Made by a program: the position numbers and the translations under genes. This document shows, one piece after another, positions 16,819-26,099 of a DNA stretch of 64,000 nt. Numbering within the stretch: the first letter of the stretch is position 1; each line of letters starts with the position of its first letter. Below the pieces are notes generated by a model. The model ran no database searches. It was given only the letters and a program-made list of their open reading frames with translations, and was not told the DNA's origin. This DNA is from Nocardia vaccinii NBRC 15922 (lineage in GTDB: Bacteria; Actinomycetota; Actinomycetes; Mycobacteriales; Mycobacteriaceae): NCBI RefSeq assembly GCF_001613305.1, contig NZ_BDCC01000069.1:1-64000 (forward strand). The letters run 5' to 3'.

Positions 16819-17934
16819 CTAGCGTGGAACAGGTGGCTGGAGCGACGAAAGCGGCTCGGTTTTGTGCTTGAGGTCTTTGATTCGCGGCAGAACCTCGGTG
16901 CCCAGGAGTTCCAGATTGCGCCGGTAGGCTTCCGGCTGGTCCAGATAGTCGAAGGTGAAGGCGATCAAGGTACCGAAACCGCCAGACACCTCGATGTCAC
17001 GTTCGAGCTTCTTCGCCACCGTATCCGGCGAACCGATGAGCCAGTGGTTCTCCGCGAAATATTCCAGCGGCAGCGTCTTCGGGTCGTGCTCGTCGAGCTC
17101 GGGAGCCATGAGAGGCAGCATCCCGGAGCGCGCGTAGGACGGGAACGTCCATTCGCGGTACGTCCGGCCCAGCGCACCGTTGAGAGCCAGTTCCATCGCC
17201 TCTTCATCGGTGTCGGCGACGAGAACCGTGTGCGCCACGCGCCACTGATTACGATCGGGAGTGTTACCCACGCTTTCGGCGCCCTCGACGTACTTGTACC
17301 AATGCCCCGCCAGGTAGTCGCGGTTCACCGCGAAGCTCATCGGAAGGCAGCCCTGGATGCCGGCCTGCTTCAGCGTGCCGGAGTTGGGACTCAGACCAGC
17401 CATAGCCAAAGGCGGGTGCGGGTCCTGGTAGGGCTTGAGGAACGGACCGCTGTGTCCCTCGTCATAGGCTGGGATATCGAGTGTCCAGTACTTGCCCTCG
17501 TATCGCACTGGGCCTTCGGCTCCCCACACCGCGCGCAGGATCTTGACGGCTTCGACCATCCTTTCCTGAGGCTCGGTGTTGCCGTGAATCTCGCGGTCTT
17601 CACGGGTCGCACCCGCACCGAGACCCACCATCAAGCGCCCCCGGGACATGTGGTCGAACTGCATCAGCCGATGTGCCAGTGCAATCGGGTTGTGGTTGGC
17701 CGGAATATTCGCACCGGTCGCCAACTTGATGTTGGTGGTCTGCTGGATCGCAGCCGCCAGATACAGCTCCGGGCTGGGAACCGGCTCCCACCGCTGCGTG
17801 GTGTGCTCGCCGACCCATACTTCGGAAAGCCCGTATTCGTCAGCCCAGCGGATAACCTGCATATCCCAATCGAAGCCGTCCTGCAAACTCGTCTCAGGTA
17901 GCCGGAACGGCACCATGAACAGCCCAATATCCAC
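16819..17934 (-). CDS. LLM-class (luciferase-like) flavin-dependent monooxygenase
   Basis: 371 residues of the bacterial luciferase/F420 superfamily: an N-terminal Ile-Gly-Leu-Phe strand, D-E-Y-G-L-S-E-V-W-V-G-E-H near residues 32-45, and the ATGANIPANHNPIALAH segment and GLGAGATREDREI block expected for family members. Start GTG 17934 is chosen for the AAGGAGG 8 nt upstream. A flavin reductase in the same operon argues for a two-component FMNH2-dependent oxygenase rather than an F420 enzyme. It is the likely first step that attacks the substrate of this cluster. Confidence 0.9.
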   Translation of the reverse strand: MDIGLFMVPFRLPETSLQDGFDWDMQVIRWADEYGLSEVWVGEHTTQRWEPVPSPELYLAAAIQQTTNIKLATGANIPANHNPIALAHRLMQFDHMSRGRLMVGLGAGATREDREIHGNTEPQERMVEAVKILRAVWGAEGPVRYEGKYWTLDIPAYDEGHSGPFLKPYQDPHPPLAMAGLSPNSGTLKQAGIQGCLPMSFAVNRDYLAGHWYKYVEGAESVGNTPDRNQWRVAHTVLVADTDEEAMELALNGALGRTYREWTFPSYARSGMLPLMAPELDEHDPKTLPLEYFAENHWLIGSPDTVAKKLERDIEVSGGFGTLIAFTFDYLDQPEAYRRNLELLGTEVLPRIKDLKHKTEPLSSLQPPVPR

Positions 17935-18015
17935 TTCGATCCTCCTTACACGGAACCCTCGGTATTTCGAAGGCCTTTTCAACAGTTTCGCTTTTCTCGC
18001 GCTCGCCCGAGTGTT

Positions 18016-19389
18016 TCAATGTGAGACGATCAACGGCGCCGTTGCACTGATAAGATCATTGACCGGTGTTACCTGTTTCGCATGACGGATTTCGCTCCAC
18101 AGATGCGCACTGTTCCCGCCCACGCAATCGACGAATTTCGCTTCAAGCTCGGACTCGCTGAGCGGATCGGCATTCTTGCCGCGCGCAATATTCACTGTGC
18201 GCTCGATCCGACGGCCGCTGACGGTCTCGATCTGAACGGTTGCCGGAAACTCGGTTCCGTCACGATGCCGATCGTCGATCACTACGTGCGACTTTCCCAT
18301 CACGGCCTTGACCGCCGGATCCGCGACGGCCTCGTCGGTGAAGTCGGCAAGCCCCACACGACCGCGAATCAGGGCGGCCGAAACGGTGTAAAGCATACTG
18401 AACCGCGCCTCGTCACCAGTCAGCGGGTTGTCGTACACGAGAAGCCGGAGGGCGAGGGCACTGACACCGATACGAACACGGGCTATGTCCTCCCCCGCCA
18501 GTTCCGCATGCGCCTCGAGAGCGGCCTGGATTGCGGGATGGGAGGCACCGCACGACGGAAAAGCCTTGATGGCCAAGCCATATGGTTCCGTGATGGACCA
18601 CCGTCCGCCCAGATCACCCGTGAATTCGACAGGCTCTCCGCTGTGTCGCCCCATGAAGGCCGAACAGAAACCCAGATCGCCCTCCAGCGCATCCGGATCG
18701 GCGCCCCAACCTCGGGCCGCCAGGCGCGCGGCTTGAACACCAGACATCGCGGCGGTCCCTGCGTGCAGGGGCTTGGTCATTGTGCCCGTGTTCGCTCGCA
18801 GACCCGACGCGCGCGAAGCGGCGAACGCAAGTACACGCTGGGTCGTGACCATATCCAGGCTCATCATCCGAGCGGCAGCAGCAGCGGCACCGACGGTGCC
18901 GATGGTGCCGGTGGAATGAAACCCGGTGTCGTAATGCGCCATATTCATCGCGCCGGCCAGTGCAGCGGCGGTCTCGAAACCCGCGATGTATGCTGCCAGA
19001 GCCTGCTCGAACGGCATACGGAGCTCTTCACCCACCGCAAAGATCGCGGGGACCAAATGGCAGCTGGGATGGCCGTACAACGGATGGTTCGAATCATCGA
19101 AATCCATCGCATGGGCGAATGTCCCGTTGACCAGTCCCGCAAGTTCGGGAGTCGTCCTGCCGCCACCGAGAATGCTCGCAACAGGACGGGCGCCCTGATC
19201 TTCCACATATGCGAGCATCATCTGCCCGATATTGTGCCGTCGACCGGCGAGGGCGACACGGATAACGTCCGCGATCGCCTGCCGGGCGCGCTTGATTGCC
19301 GTCCCCGGCACCTGATCGAGCGAAAGGGCACTCACGAATTGCGCGAGTTCACGTGTCTGGCCGATTCGGCTACAACTTTTTCTCGACAC
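18016..19389 (-). CDS. MmgE/PrpD family protein (2-methylcitrate dehydratase-like)
   Basis: 457 residues of the MmgE/PrpD fold, which covers 2-methylcitrate and cis-aconitate-type dehydratases/decarboxylases. Typical segments are FAHAMDFDD near residue 90, GHPS, YDTGFHSTGT, and KAFPSCGASHPAI near 270. No methylcitrate synthase or PrpB lies nearby, so a role in propionate metabolism is not supported; a dehydration step on a pathway acid is more likely. GTG 19389 follows GAGGAGG. It follows the SDR gene by 73 nt and precedes the LLM monooxygenase. Confidence 0.88.
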   Translation of the reverse strand: MSRKSCSRIGQTRELAQFVSALSLDQVPGTAIKRARQAIADVIRVALAGRRHNIGQMMLAYVEDQGARPVASILGGGRTTPELAGLVNGTFAHAMDFDDSNHPLYGHPSCHLVPAIFAVGEELRMPFEQALAAYIAGFETAAALAGAMNMAHYDTGFHSTGTIGTVGAAAAAARMMSLDMVTTQRVLAFAASRASGLRANTGTMTKPLHAGTAAMSGVQAARLAARGWGADPDALEGDLGFCSAFMGRHSGEPVEFTGDLGGRWSITEPYGLAIKAFPSCGASHPAIQAALEAHAELAGEDIARVRIGVSALALRLLVYDNPLTGDEARFSMLYTVSAALIRGRVGLADFTDEAVADPAVKAVMGKSHVVIDDRHRDGTEFPATVQIETVSGRRIERTVNIARGKNADPLSESELEAKFVDCVGGNSAHLWSEIRHAKQVTPVNDLISATAPLIVSH

Positions 19390-19462
19390 GGTCGAACCTC
19401 CTCGAGTACTCGGCGTCGATAGAATTCGCGAGTACCACTTTCAGTTGTCGATTTCCGAAGAG

Positions 19463-20293
19463 CTATTTCGCCTGGAAACCTGCGTCGATGGTGAACTGCG
19501 CTCCGGTGATGAAGCGCCCTTCGTCGGACACGAGATACAGGACGGCGCTGCTCACATCCTCCGGCTCGACCCAGGGCACATCGAGAAGATGAATGGTGCC
19601 GTATGCCTCGATGGCATCTTCGAGCTGCGGGTCTTCGAGATCGGGGCGGAACATCTTGAAATTGCCCGGATTGATCAGCATCGGAGTGCGAACGTTGCTT
19701 GGGTGCAGGGAGTTCACCCGGATGTTGTACTTCCCCAGCTCGTTGGCCAGCGCCTTCGCCAAACCCGTAACACCATGCTTGGCCGCGACATAATGGCCGA
19801 TGTTGTCCAGGCTCTTCAGCCCGGCCGACGAGCTGGTCAGCAGGATCGTGCCACCGTTGCCGGCATTGATGATGTGCCCCACACCCGCCCGAACCGTTTT
19901 CCATACCCCGGTCAGGTTGATGTCGATCATCTCCTGCCACTTGTCGACCGACATCTCCGCAGTCAGGCCCTGGCTGACGATGCCCGCGTTGGCGAGAATG
20001 ATATCGAGACGACCGAAGACGTGGACTCCCTCATTCACTGCTTCTGTCAGTGCATCGAGGTCTCGGACATCGGCGACCCGAGCAACGATCTCGCCGCCGG
20101 AATCCTTGACGAGACGCTCGGTCTCCGCGAGTTCCTCGCGCGTCGCCATCGCGTAGGGAGCGGTACCCACCGGGGCACACACGTCCACCGCGATGATATT
20201 GGCGCCTTCCTTCGCCAGCGCTACGGCGTGGCTACGCCCCTGACCGCGAGCGGCACCGGTAATGAATGCCACCTTGCCCTCAACACGCCCCAT
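19463..20293 (-). CDS. Mycofactocin-type short-chain dehydrogenase/reductase
   Basis: 276 residues. GRVEGKVAFITGAARGQGRS at the N-terminus, the VDVCAP segment followed by a Y-x-M-A-T insertion, NAG, Ser in LTSSSAG and YVAAK are the SDR motifs. The insertion after strand 2 and the GAARGQGR glycine loop match the mycofactocin-coupled SDR subfamily (carveol-dehydrogenase-like), which keeps NAD bound and passes electrons to mycofactocin. Start ATG 20293 has AAGGAAGGAG upstream. It probably oxidises an alcohol intermediate to a ketone or aldehyde in this operon. No mycofactocin biosynthesis genes are in the window. Confidence 0.9.
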   Translation of the reverse strand: MGRVEGKVAFITGAARGQGRSHAVALAKEGANIIAVDVCAPVGTAPYAMATREELAETERLVKDSGGEIVARVADVRDLDALTEAVNEGVHVFGRLDIILANAGIVSQGLTAEMSVDKWQEMIDINLTGVWKTVRAGVGHIINAGNGGTILLTSSSAGLKSLDNIGHYVAAKHGVTGLAKALANELGKYNIRVNSLHPSNVRTPMLINPGNFKMFRPDLEDPQLEDAIEAYGTIHLLDVPWVEPEDVSSAVLYLVSDEGRFITGAQFTIDAGFQAK

Positions 20294-20386
20294 TGCTTGC
20301 TCCTTCCTTCTGCGCCAGCCGGGGAACTGCCACCAGCGGATTGGCATGACATTCCACGCGGATCCGTCCGGCCGACCAATTCATCA

Positions 20387-21237
20387 TCAGCGCATCCGGT
20401 CGGCGTGGACCGTCCCATCTTGGAACGTGACAGCCTGGTTACCGGGCGGCTTATCGTCGATGACCGGGCTGAAATCGACAACCGGAAGGACCCGGTGGCC
20501 GGCGTCGATAACCATCTCCAGGCCGATGACGTGAGGCGACTCCTCGGATGCGAGCCAGATCGCGCCGTCGGCCACCGCTTCCGGTTGCACGAGGATCGGC
20601 CTCGAAGCAGATGCCAGTCACGCACGGCCGACAGGTCTTCTTCACGGGTGGCACCCGGCTTACCCACGATCCGCGCCCTGGTTCCAGGGTTGTCGCTGAT
20701 GATGGTGTCGATCGGCCCGGACAGCAGCACGTTGACGCGGATATTGTGCGGTCCGAGTTCGATCGCTGGGGACTTCATGATGCTGACGACGCCGTGCTTG
20801 GCAGCGACGTAATGCATGGTGCCGGGCCCGCCCTCCTGACCGTTCGTGGACGAGGTCAGAATGATCGACCCGCTCCGGTTGCCGATCGTGTGTGGTGCGA
20901 GCGCTTTTGCTGTCCGCCACACACCACCGAGGCAGATTTCGACGACGTCGCTCCGCTCCCCTTCGGCGATCTCCGATCCGGACGACCTTGTCAATTTGTG
21001 TCTGGTATCGAACGTCGGCCGTCTCGGCAACGATCCGGCGGTCACGTCTTTGACTGCGTCAACCGTCTGCAACGCATCCTCCGCAGTCGCCAGAGGTTAC
21101 TGCGCGGTATTGATCGGCCAGTCGACGTCACAGACGATGATATCCGCGCCCTCACTGGCGAATTTCTCGGCAATCGCACGTCCCTGCCCACGAGCTCCGC
21201 CGGTAATGAAAGCAGTCTTCCCTGCAAGTCGATTCAA
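20387..21237 (-). pseudogene. Second mycofactocin-type SDR, decayed
   Basis: A TTG at 21237 with AGAGGAGG upstream opens NRLAGKTAFITGGARGQGRA, then ends at a stop after D-W-P-I-N-T-A-Q. Further on, other frames carry SDR segments: ILTSSTNGQEGG, YVAAKHGVV, NIRVNVLLSGPIDT, then in another frame the end V-A-D-G-A-I-W-L-A-S-E-E and V-I-D-A-G-H. The part with N-A-G is missing. At least two frame changes, a stop and an internal deletion make it non-functional. It is a relative of the intact SDR just downstream. Confidence 0.82.
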
Positions 21238-21421
21238 TTTCCACGACCTCCTCTGACGTCGACAAGCCCCGCACATCAACATATTCCAGGTTCCGGATGA
21301 GCACATCGGTCCGATGTTCGACCGGACTGTACTGATTCGGATCGCTCACCGAACCAAGGTCAGAGGAAAACATGCCGAGTGCACAGTGCGAAAGCGGCAG
21401 CGCAGGTGCCGAATTCATGGA

Positions 21422-23266
21422 TCAGCGGCCGAGGTCGTACCCTCGCCGCTCATAGAGATCGATCTTTCGATATAGCGTCGACCGCCCTATTTCGAGGAGC
21501 TCGGCCGCGCGCGCCCGGTTGCCGTGCGATTCCGCAAGAGCATGTCGGATCTGCTCCAACTCCGCCGCCTCCAATCGCGACAGACGCCCATGTGCGACCG
21601 ACGCCCGGTGAGCCTCGGCAAGATCGGTGACGCATATCAGACCGGATCGGTTCCGATCGCCGGCGGTCAATACCACATCGCGAAGTTCCGAGATGTTTCC
21701 CGGCCATTCCGCGTTCGTGAGCGCGTGCAGCAGCTTTCCGCTCGCCACCGGGGCCGGGCCGTGCACATCGCGAGCGAGAAAATGGGATACCAGTAGCGGG
21801 ATGTCGTCTCGCCGCAATCGGAGCGCCGGCATTCGCACCTCGAGCGGTGCCGTAGTGCTCAGCACGTCGAGCAAGCCCTCGGTCACCTGGTATGCGGTCA
21901 CGAAGAGCATTCCACGGGACGCCGCCGTCGACAGGGGCTCGCGAGCTGTTTCGATGATGTCCGGTGACAACTCGTCGATATGGAGTGCCACGATGGGTTG
22001 CTTCTTCTCCACAGCGGACTCGATGGCCGCGGCGAAGCCATCGAGGGCATCGGATCGGTGGAAGTCGCACTCCACGACGCGGATGGCACCGAATTTGACC
22101 TCGGCCATGAGCCGAGCCAGGTGAGCGCGGCCAGTGCCCCGCTCACCGGTGATGCACACCGGAGCAATGTGCCGCAGGGCCGCCGCAGCATCGGACCGCA
22201 GCTTGACAACCACCGCACTCTCACCGATCAGAGCTGGAAAAGCGTTGCGCGAGAGCGGCACCGGCTTACTACCATCGTTCGTCTCGCGGATCTCGCGCAA
22301 CCTCACGACAGCGCCGACGATACGTCCGTACGCAGTCACCGGCTTGGCGGTCATACTCACCGATTTGCTGTCCGACAGCGAAAGTACCTGCTCGACCGTC
22401 CCGTCGTAGGACTGCGCCTCTCTCGCATACCCGGACAGCACGGCATAATCGCTCGTCGTCAGCATCTGCTTCGCCCGAGTGCTGGCGATCGTGGTCCGCT
22501 CGTCGATGGCCACCACCGCATCGCCGCCCCGCAGCCGTGATTCATGCATATATGCACGCAACAAAGCCTGCTCGCGGTACGCGAGTCGGTCCATGACCTG
22601 ACGGCTGATCTCCGCAGCCGCCCACTCGACCGGGAAGGCAAGTGCGCCCGGGGCCGTATTGAGTGCGACCTTCTCGGGAACCATCATCGTGATCACAGCC
22701 ATGATTCGGTTCCGCAGCGGGTCCATGATCGGCGCGGAGGTACAGAACGTCTCCTGCAGGGCTTCGGCATAGTGCTCCGGCCCCCAGACCTGGACACTCA
22801 CCCCCTCCTCGAGTGCTGTCCCGTCGGAATTCGTACCCGTCAACTCTTCGGCGACGTAACCGCCGACGACTGCGGCCCGGGCGTCGGCCCATCTCAGTAC
22901 ATCTCTGTCGCCCCGCCTGATGGCGTGCGTACCGGTTGCATCCGACAGGAACAGGCAGGCACCGGTGTGGCGCGCCATATCGTCCAGCCGATCCAGAATC
23001 GGTGTCGCGATCTCGAGGAATGGCGCATCGAGCCTGTTTTCACGGACCTCGGTGCGGACCGATTCCGGATCAACCTGGCACACCAGACTGCGCCGCCACG
23101 ACCGAGCGATGACATCCCGGACTCCGGAGATATCGGTGTTCACAGGATCGGCGAGGAAGCGTTCCCGAAGCCCCCGCAGCTCGGTGAGCGAAGCACGGGT
23201 CGGGCGCACAGCGATCGCCTGTGCCGACCGTGTGGAAGCGGTTCCAGGGACGACCAATTCTGACAT
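21422..23266 (-). CDS. AcoR/MimR-like activator with degenerate AAA+ domain and Fis-type HTH
   Basis: 614 residues from ATG 23266 (TTGGAGG upstream). The order is an N-terminal region with S-W-R-R-S, a GAF-like sensor (about 75-230), a PAS-like part, a shortened AAA+ module, and a C-terminal Fis HTH (A-L-A-E-S-H-G-N-R-A-R-A-A-E-L-L then S-T-L-Y-R-K). The Walker A segment reads GERGTGR with Arg for Lys, Walker B keeps HIDE, and the GAFTGA loop that contacts sigma-54 is absent. Such proteins occur in actinobacteria, which lack sigma-54, and activate alcohol or alkane oxidation operons. It lies just upstream of the monooxygenase cluster and probably controls it. Confidence 0.88.
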   Translation of the reverse strand: MSELVVPGTASTRSAQAIAVRPTRASLTELRGLRERFLADPVNTDISGVRDVIARSWRRSLVCQVDPESVRTEVRENRLDAPFLEIATPILDRLDDMARHTGACLFLSDATGTHAIRRGDRDVLRWADARAAVVGGYVAEELTGTNSDGTALEEGVSVQVWGPEHYAEALQETFCTSAPIMDPLRNRIMAVITMMVPEKVALNTAPGALAFPVEWAAAEISRQVMDRLAYREQALLRAYMHESRLRGGDAVVAIDERTTIASTRAKQMLTTSDYAVLSGYAREAQSYDGTVEQVLSLSDSKSVSMTAKPVTAYGRIVGAVVRLREIRETNDGSKPVPLSRNAFPALIGESAVVVKLRSDAAAALRHIAPVCITGERGTGRAHLARLMAEVKFGAIRVVECDFHRSDALDGFAAAIESAVEKKQPIVALHIDELSPDIIETAREPLSTAASRGMLFVTAYQVTEGLLDVLSTTAPLEVRMPALRLRRDDIPLLVSHFLARDVHGPAPVASGKLLHALTNAEWPGNISELRDVVLTAGDRNRSGLICVTDLAEAHRASVAHGRLSRLEAAELEQIRHALAESHGNRARAAELLEIGRSTLYRKIDLYERRGYDLGR

Positions 23267-23614
23267 GTCTGCAACCTCCAACCGATCCCAGCCGACACTA
23301 CCCGCGACAATCGGGCAACCTGCCGAAGTCGTGTTTCGAGTTCGTTTCAATCGATCGCACCGCTACCGAACCAGCGGCGGACCGCTTCTGCTGAGACCGA
23401 CAGAACCACGCAAGGCCGCAACGAACTCTGCACACCGCCCTGCATGATTGAGCGACGCCACGTGCTCGCATAATCGTTGAACCTTGCACGATATCTATCT
23501 CGTAACCGGCCTACCGCCGATCGGTGGGACGATGGCGACCCTGGATCATGTTCTGTTCATTGTCGCTCTTCAGGAAAGTAACCGTGTGTGCCGTTTTGGG
23601 ACAGACGCAGTACC

Positions 23615-24772
23615 TTAGACACCCATCGGTCGAATATGGCTGAGAGCAAACTCGCGGTTCCCGTGGATTTCCGCTTTGGTCTCCCGGCCAGAGGCGACGG
23701 CGATCAACTCCTCGAGGATGAGTTCGCCGACCTCCTCGATCGCGGTTCCGTCGAGAATCGTTCCTGCGTCGATGTCGATCAGCTCCGGAAGCCTTTGGGC
23801 CACCTCGGAATTGGAACTGATCTTCAAGCACGGAGCAATCGGCGACCCGGTCGGCGTGCCACGTCCGGTCGTGAACGCGACGATCTGCGCTCCCGCGGCC
23901 ACCATCGCGACCATCTGTTCGATGTCCTGTCCCGGCGTATCCATGATGAACAAACCGGTGCCGCGCGGCGGCTCCGCATACTGGATGACTCCGGTGATGG
24001 GACCGACGCCCCCCTTTCGCGCGGCACCCATGGACTTCTCCTCGATCGTGGACAGCCCACCGGCGATATTCCCGGGCGCCGGCTGGCTGCCGAGAAGATC
24101 CACTCCGTGCCGGGCGATATCACGCTCGAACCGGCTGACGACCTCGATAATCTGGCGACCGACTTCTTCGTTGATCGCGCGCCGCGCCAGGAGGTGCTCG
24201 GCCCCCAGCAACTCGGTAATCTCGGCGAGGATCGAGGTGCCACCCGCCTCGACGAGGCGATCGCTGGCTACGCCCAGCGCGGGGTTCGCGGTAATCCCTG
24301 AGAACGCATCCGAACTTCCACACTCCAGTCCCAGGCACAGCGCCGAGAGCGGCGCCTCCTGTCGTACCGCCGGCACTCGGTTGTCGATCAATGCCTGCAA
24401 TTGCTGTTCCGCGATTACCTGCAGGGCACTGAAACTACCGACCTGGTCGAGCCTGACAACCTTGTGCGGTTTGCCGGATGCAGCGAGGGCGGCCTCAAAG
24501 GGTTCGACGTCCGGCCCCAGTCCGATGACAACCGTAGCGCCGACGTTCGGGTGGGTCGCGAAACCGACCAGAGCCGCGGTCACCCGCTCGCCGTCGAGGT
24601 GCTCCTTCGGGTTGTCCCACTCGTGACGAAGAGCAACGGCTTCTCCCTCGACGGACTCGGCGATGTCCGAAGCGATGTCGCACAGCGCCGAGTGAAGTGG
24701 CACCACCAGATTGTGATCCCGAAATCCCCACCGGCCATCGGGCCGAGAATAACCCATCAGTGTCGTGTTCAC
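23615..24772 (-). CDS. UxaA-family dehydratase large subunit (altronate/galactarate dehydratase C-terminal type)
   Basis: 385 residues, full length for the UxaA/GarD catalytic domain. It starts MGYSRPDGRWGFRDH a few codons in. The metal/active-site block CLGLECGSSDAFSGITANPA is near residue 190, and GRGTPTG-PIAP-LKISSN near 325. The family dehydrates sugar acids or related hydroxy acids such as altronate, galactarate and sulfolactate. The start GTG 24772 overlaps the stop of the previous gene by 2 nt. It forms a three-gene unit with a second UxaA-like subunit and a SAF-domain subunit. The substrate is not defined. Confidence 0.88.
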   Translation of the reverse strand: MNTTLMGYSRPDGRWGFRDHNLVVPLHSALCDIASDIAESVEGEAVALRHEWDNPKEHLDGERVTAALVGFATHPNVGATVVIGLGPDVEPFEAALAASGKPHKVVRLDQVGSFSALQVIAEQQLQALIDNRVPAVRQEAPLSALCLGLECGSSDAFSGITANPALGVASDRLVEAGGTSILAEITELLGAEHLLARRAINEEVGRQIIEVVSRFERDIARHGVDLLGSQPAPGNIAGGLSTIEEKSMGAARKGGVGPITGVIQYAEPPRGTGLFIMDTPGQDIEQMVAMVAAGAQIVAFTTGRGTPTGSPIAPCLKISSNSEVAQRLPELIDIDAGTILDGTAIEEVGELILEELIAVASGRETKAEIHGNREFALSHIRPMGV

Positions 24773-25686
24773 ATTGTCCTCAGCAGTCGTGGGATGGCGA
24801 ATGTCGTCGAGTTCCGAAGCTCGGACTTCGCCGGATTTCCGGAGAAGACGCTCTGGACGGTGTCCCAGAGTTCCTCGGCCGACGCTTCGGCATCGACGTC
24901 GAACTCGTCGGGGATCAGCTTGTGCAGCCCGTGGCTTTCCGGGACGCTCACGACCGGCGCGAGTGCGATGCTCAGCGGCGGTTGATCGCTCGCCGGAAAT
25001 TCGACGAGGACCTGCACGCGGCACGATGCGATCGAAAGTAGTTGCGAGCCAGCAGATCCGGCATTCTTGACCACGCTGACCTGTGCGGTCGGAGCCTCAC
25101 CTACCGCAATTTCGGCGGTATCCAGCGGCAGCCCGCCCAGGGATGAGCCGTCGTCCGCGATAACCACCCGGGCTCCCTGTTGAACTGCATGTGTGATCAG
25201 CTCGGTGACCCGGCTGTCGTGCCGCGAGACCGCAACCCCGAGAGTCAGGTCGCTGGAATCCACGGAGTGACGGGAGATTTTGTCGGCGGAACGCTTCAAC
25301 GCGGTGGCTTCACGGATGCCGGCTTCCCGGGCGGCTGAACTTCCGCCGCTGTCCTGGATTCCGACGAACCGGGGCTCATGTCCGAGTCGTTCCAACTCGT
25401 TGGCGATACCCCGGCCCTGAATCGTTTCGCAGCCCAGGCTGACAACGAGGGAATGCGCGACATTCGGCGAACTCGCCAAACCGACGAACAGTTGACGTGT
25501 CTGCACGATGTCGGGTCCGATGTGCCCGCAGCCGTGCTGGTGAGCCACCGCTGTCGCATCGGCGGCTTCGGCGATCTCGCGAGCCACGAGGGCCGAACAG
25601 ACCACCGATGGTAGAACGAATACATGGTTGCGGGCACCGGGCTGGCCCGTCTGCCTGGCAAAACCTTGTAGCGGCGGGGTCGTCAT
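24769..25686 (-). CDS. UxaA-family second subunit, lacking the C-G-x-S-D active block
   Basis: 305 residues with the UxaA N-terminal signature (G-A-R-N-H-V-F-V-L-P-S-V-V-C, then HQHGCG near residue 50). Where the catalytic subunit has E-C-G-x-S-D-x-x-S-G, this protein has only L-T-L-G-V-A-V-S-R-H-D-S. It is also about 80 residues shorter than the full subunit. It is probably a structural or substrate-binding partner of the next gene's product. It overlaps the upstream SAF gene by 4 nt (ATGA) and the downstream gene by 2 nt, so all three should be made together. Confidence 0.82.
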   Translation of the reverse strand: MTTPPLQGFARQTGQPGARNHVFVLPSVVCSALVAREIAEAADATAVAHQHGCGHIGPDIVQTRQLFVGLASSPNVAHSLVVSLGCETIQGRGIANELERLGHEPRFVGIQDSGGSSAAREAGIREATALKRSADKISRHSVDSSDLTLGVAVSRHDSRVTELITHAVQQGARVVIADDGSSLGGLPLDTAEIAVGEAPTAQVSVVKNAGSAGSQLLSIASCRVQVLVEFPASDQPPLSIALAPVVSVPESHGLHKLIPDEFDVDAEASAEELWDTVQSVFSGNPAKSELRNSTTFAIPRLLRTM

Positions 25687-25991
25687 TGCGTCCTCCCTGG
25701 CAAACGCTTACTCAGGACGTTGTGGACGTGGACGTGGTCGCCGACTTCGATGTCAGCGCTCGCCACGCCGACGGTTTCGCCGTATCGAATGACATCGGCG
25801 CCGGTCCGGATCGGTACCAGTGCCACCTTGTGCCCACGAGACACGTTGTCTCTCACTGTGAGTGTTCGGTCGCCCACGGTCGCCACCCCTCCGACATGTA
25901 AATCTGTGATCGCGATCGCGATGTTGTCGCGAGCGTCGAGTACGAGAAGTTGCACATGCTCAGATTGCGGTAGATCCACCTCGAACGACAT
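25683..25991 (-). CDS. SAF-domain small subunit of UxaA-type dehydratase
   Basis: 102 residues of the SAF fold that forms the N-terminal domain of UxaA/GarD or a separate small subunit in split enzymes. Recognisable parts are D-N-I-A-I-A near residue 22, R-G-H-K-V-A-L-V-P-I near 52, and a C-terminal I-R-Y-G-E-T-V-G-V-A segment. It is first in the operon and overlaps the next gene (ATGA). It is divergent from a LysR gene across a short gap, so that regulator is the likely controller. Confidence 0.87.
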   Translation of the reverse strand: MSFEVDLPQSEHVQLLVLDARDNIAIAITDLHVGGVATVGDRTLTVRDNVSRGHKVALVPIRTGADVIRYGETVGVASADIEVGDHVHVHNVLSKRLPGRTQ

Positions 25992-26099
25992 GACCAGTCA
26001 CTGATAGGATCATTAGGAAGTCTATTAATCGCAGGTTACGCGAAACTCTGCACAGCCAAGGCAGCCGACCGCGCCATGCAGCATAAGGATGCCCTCTTA
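25992..26099. promoter_or_regulatory. Divergent promoter region between the uxaA operon and the LysR gene
   Basis: A/T-rich 108-bp gap between two divergent starts. A short dyad TGAT-AGG-ATCA lies near 26002-26012, with further A/T-rich sequence to 26030. LysR regulators commonly bind between themselves and a divergent target. I cannot define exact -10/-35 boxes. Confidence 0.4.

Noticed and set aside
16474..17901. 475-codon plus-strand frame
   Set aside because: Antisense to the LLM monooxygenase and aldehyde dehydrogenase, both with convincing motifs and ribosome-binding sites.
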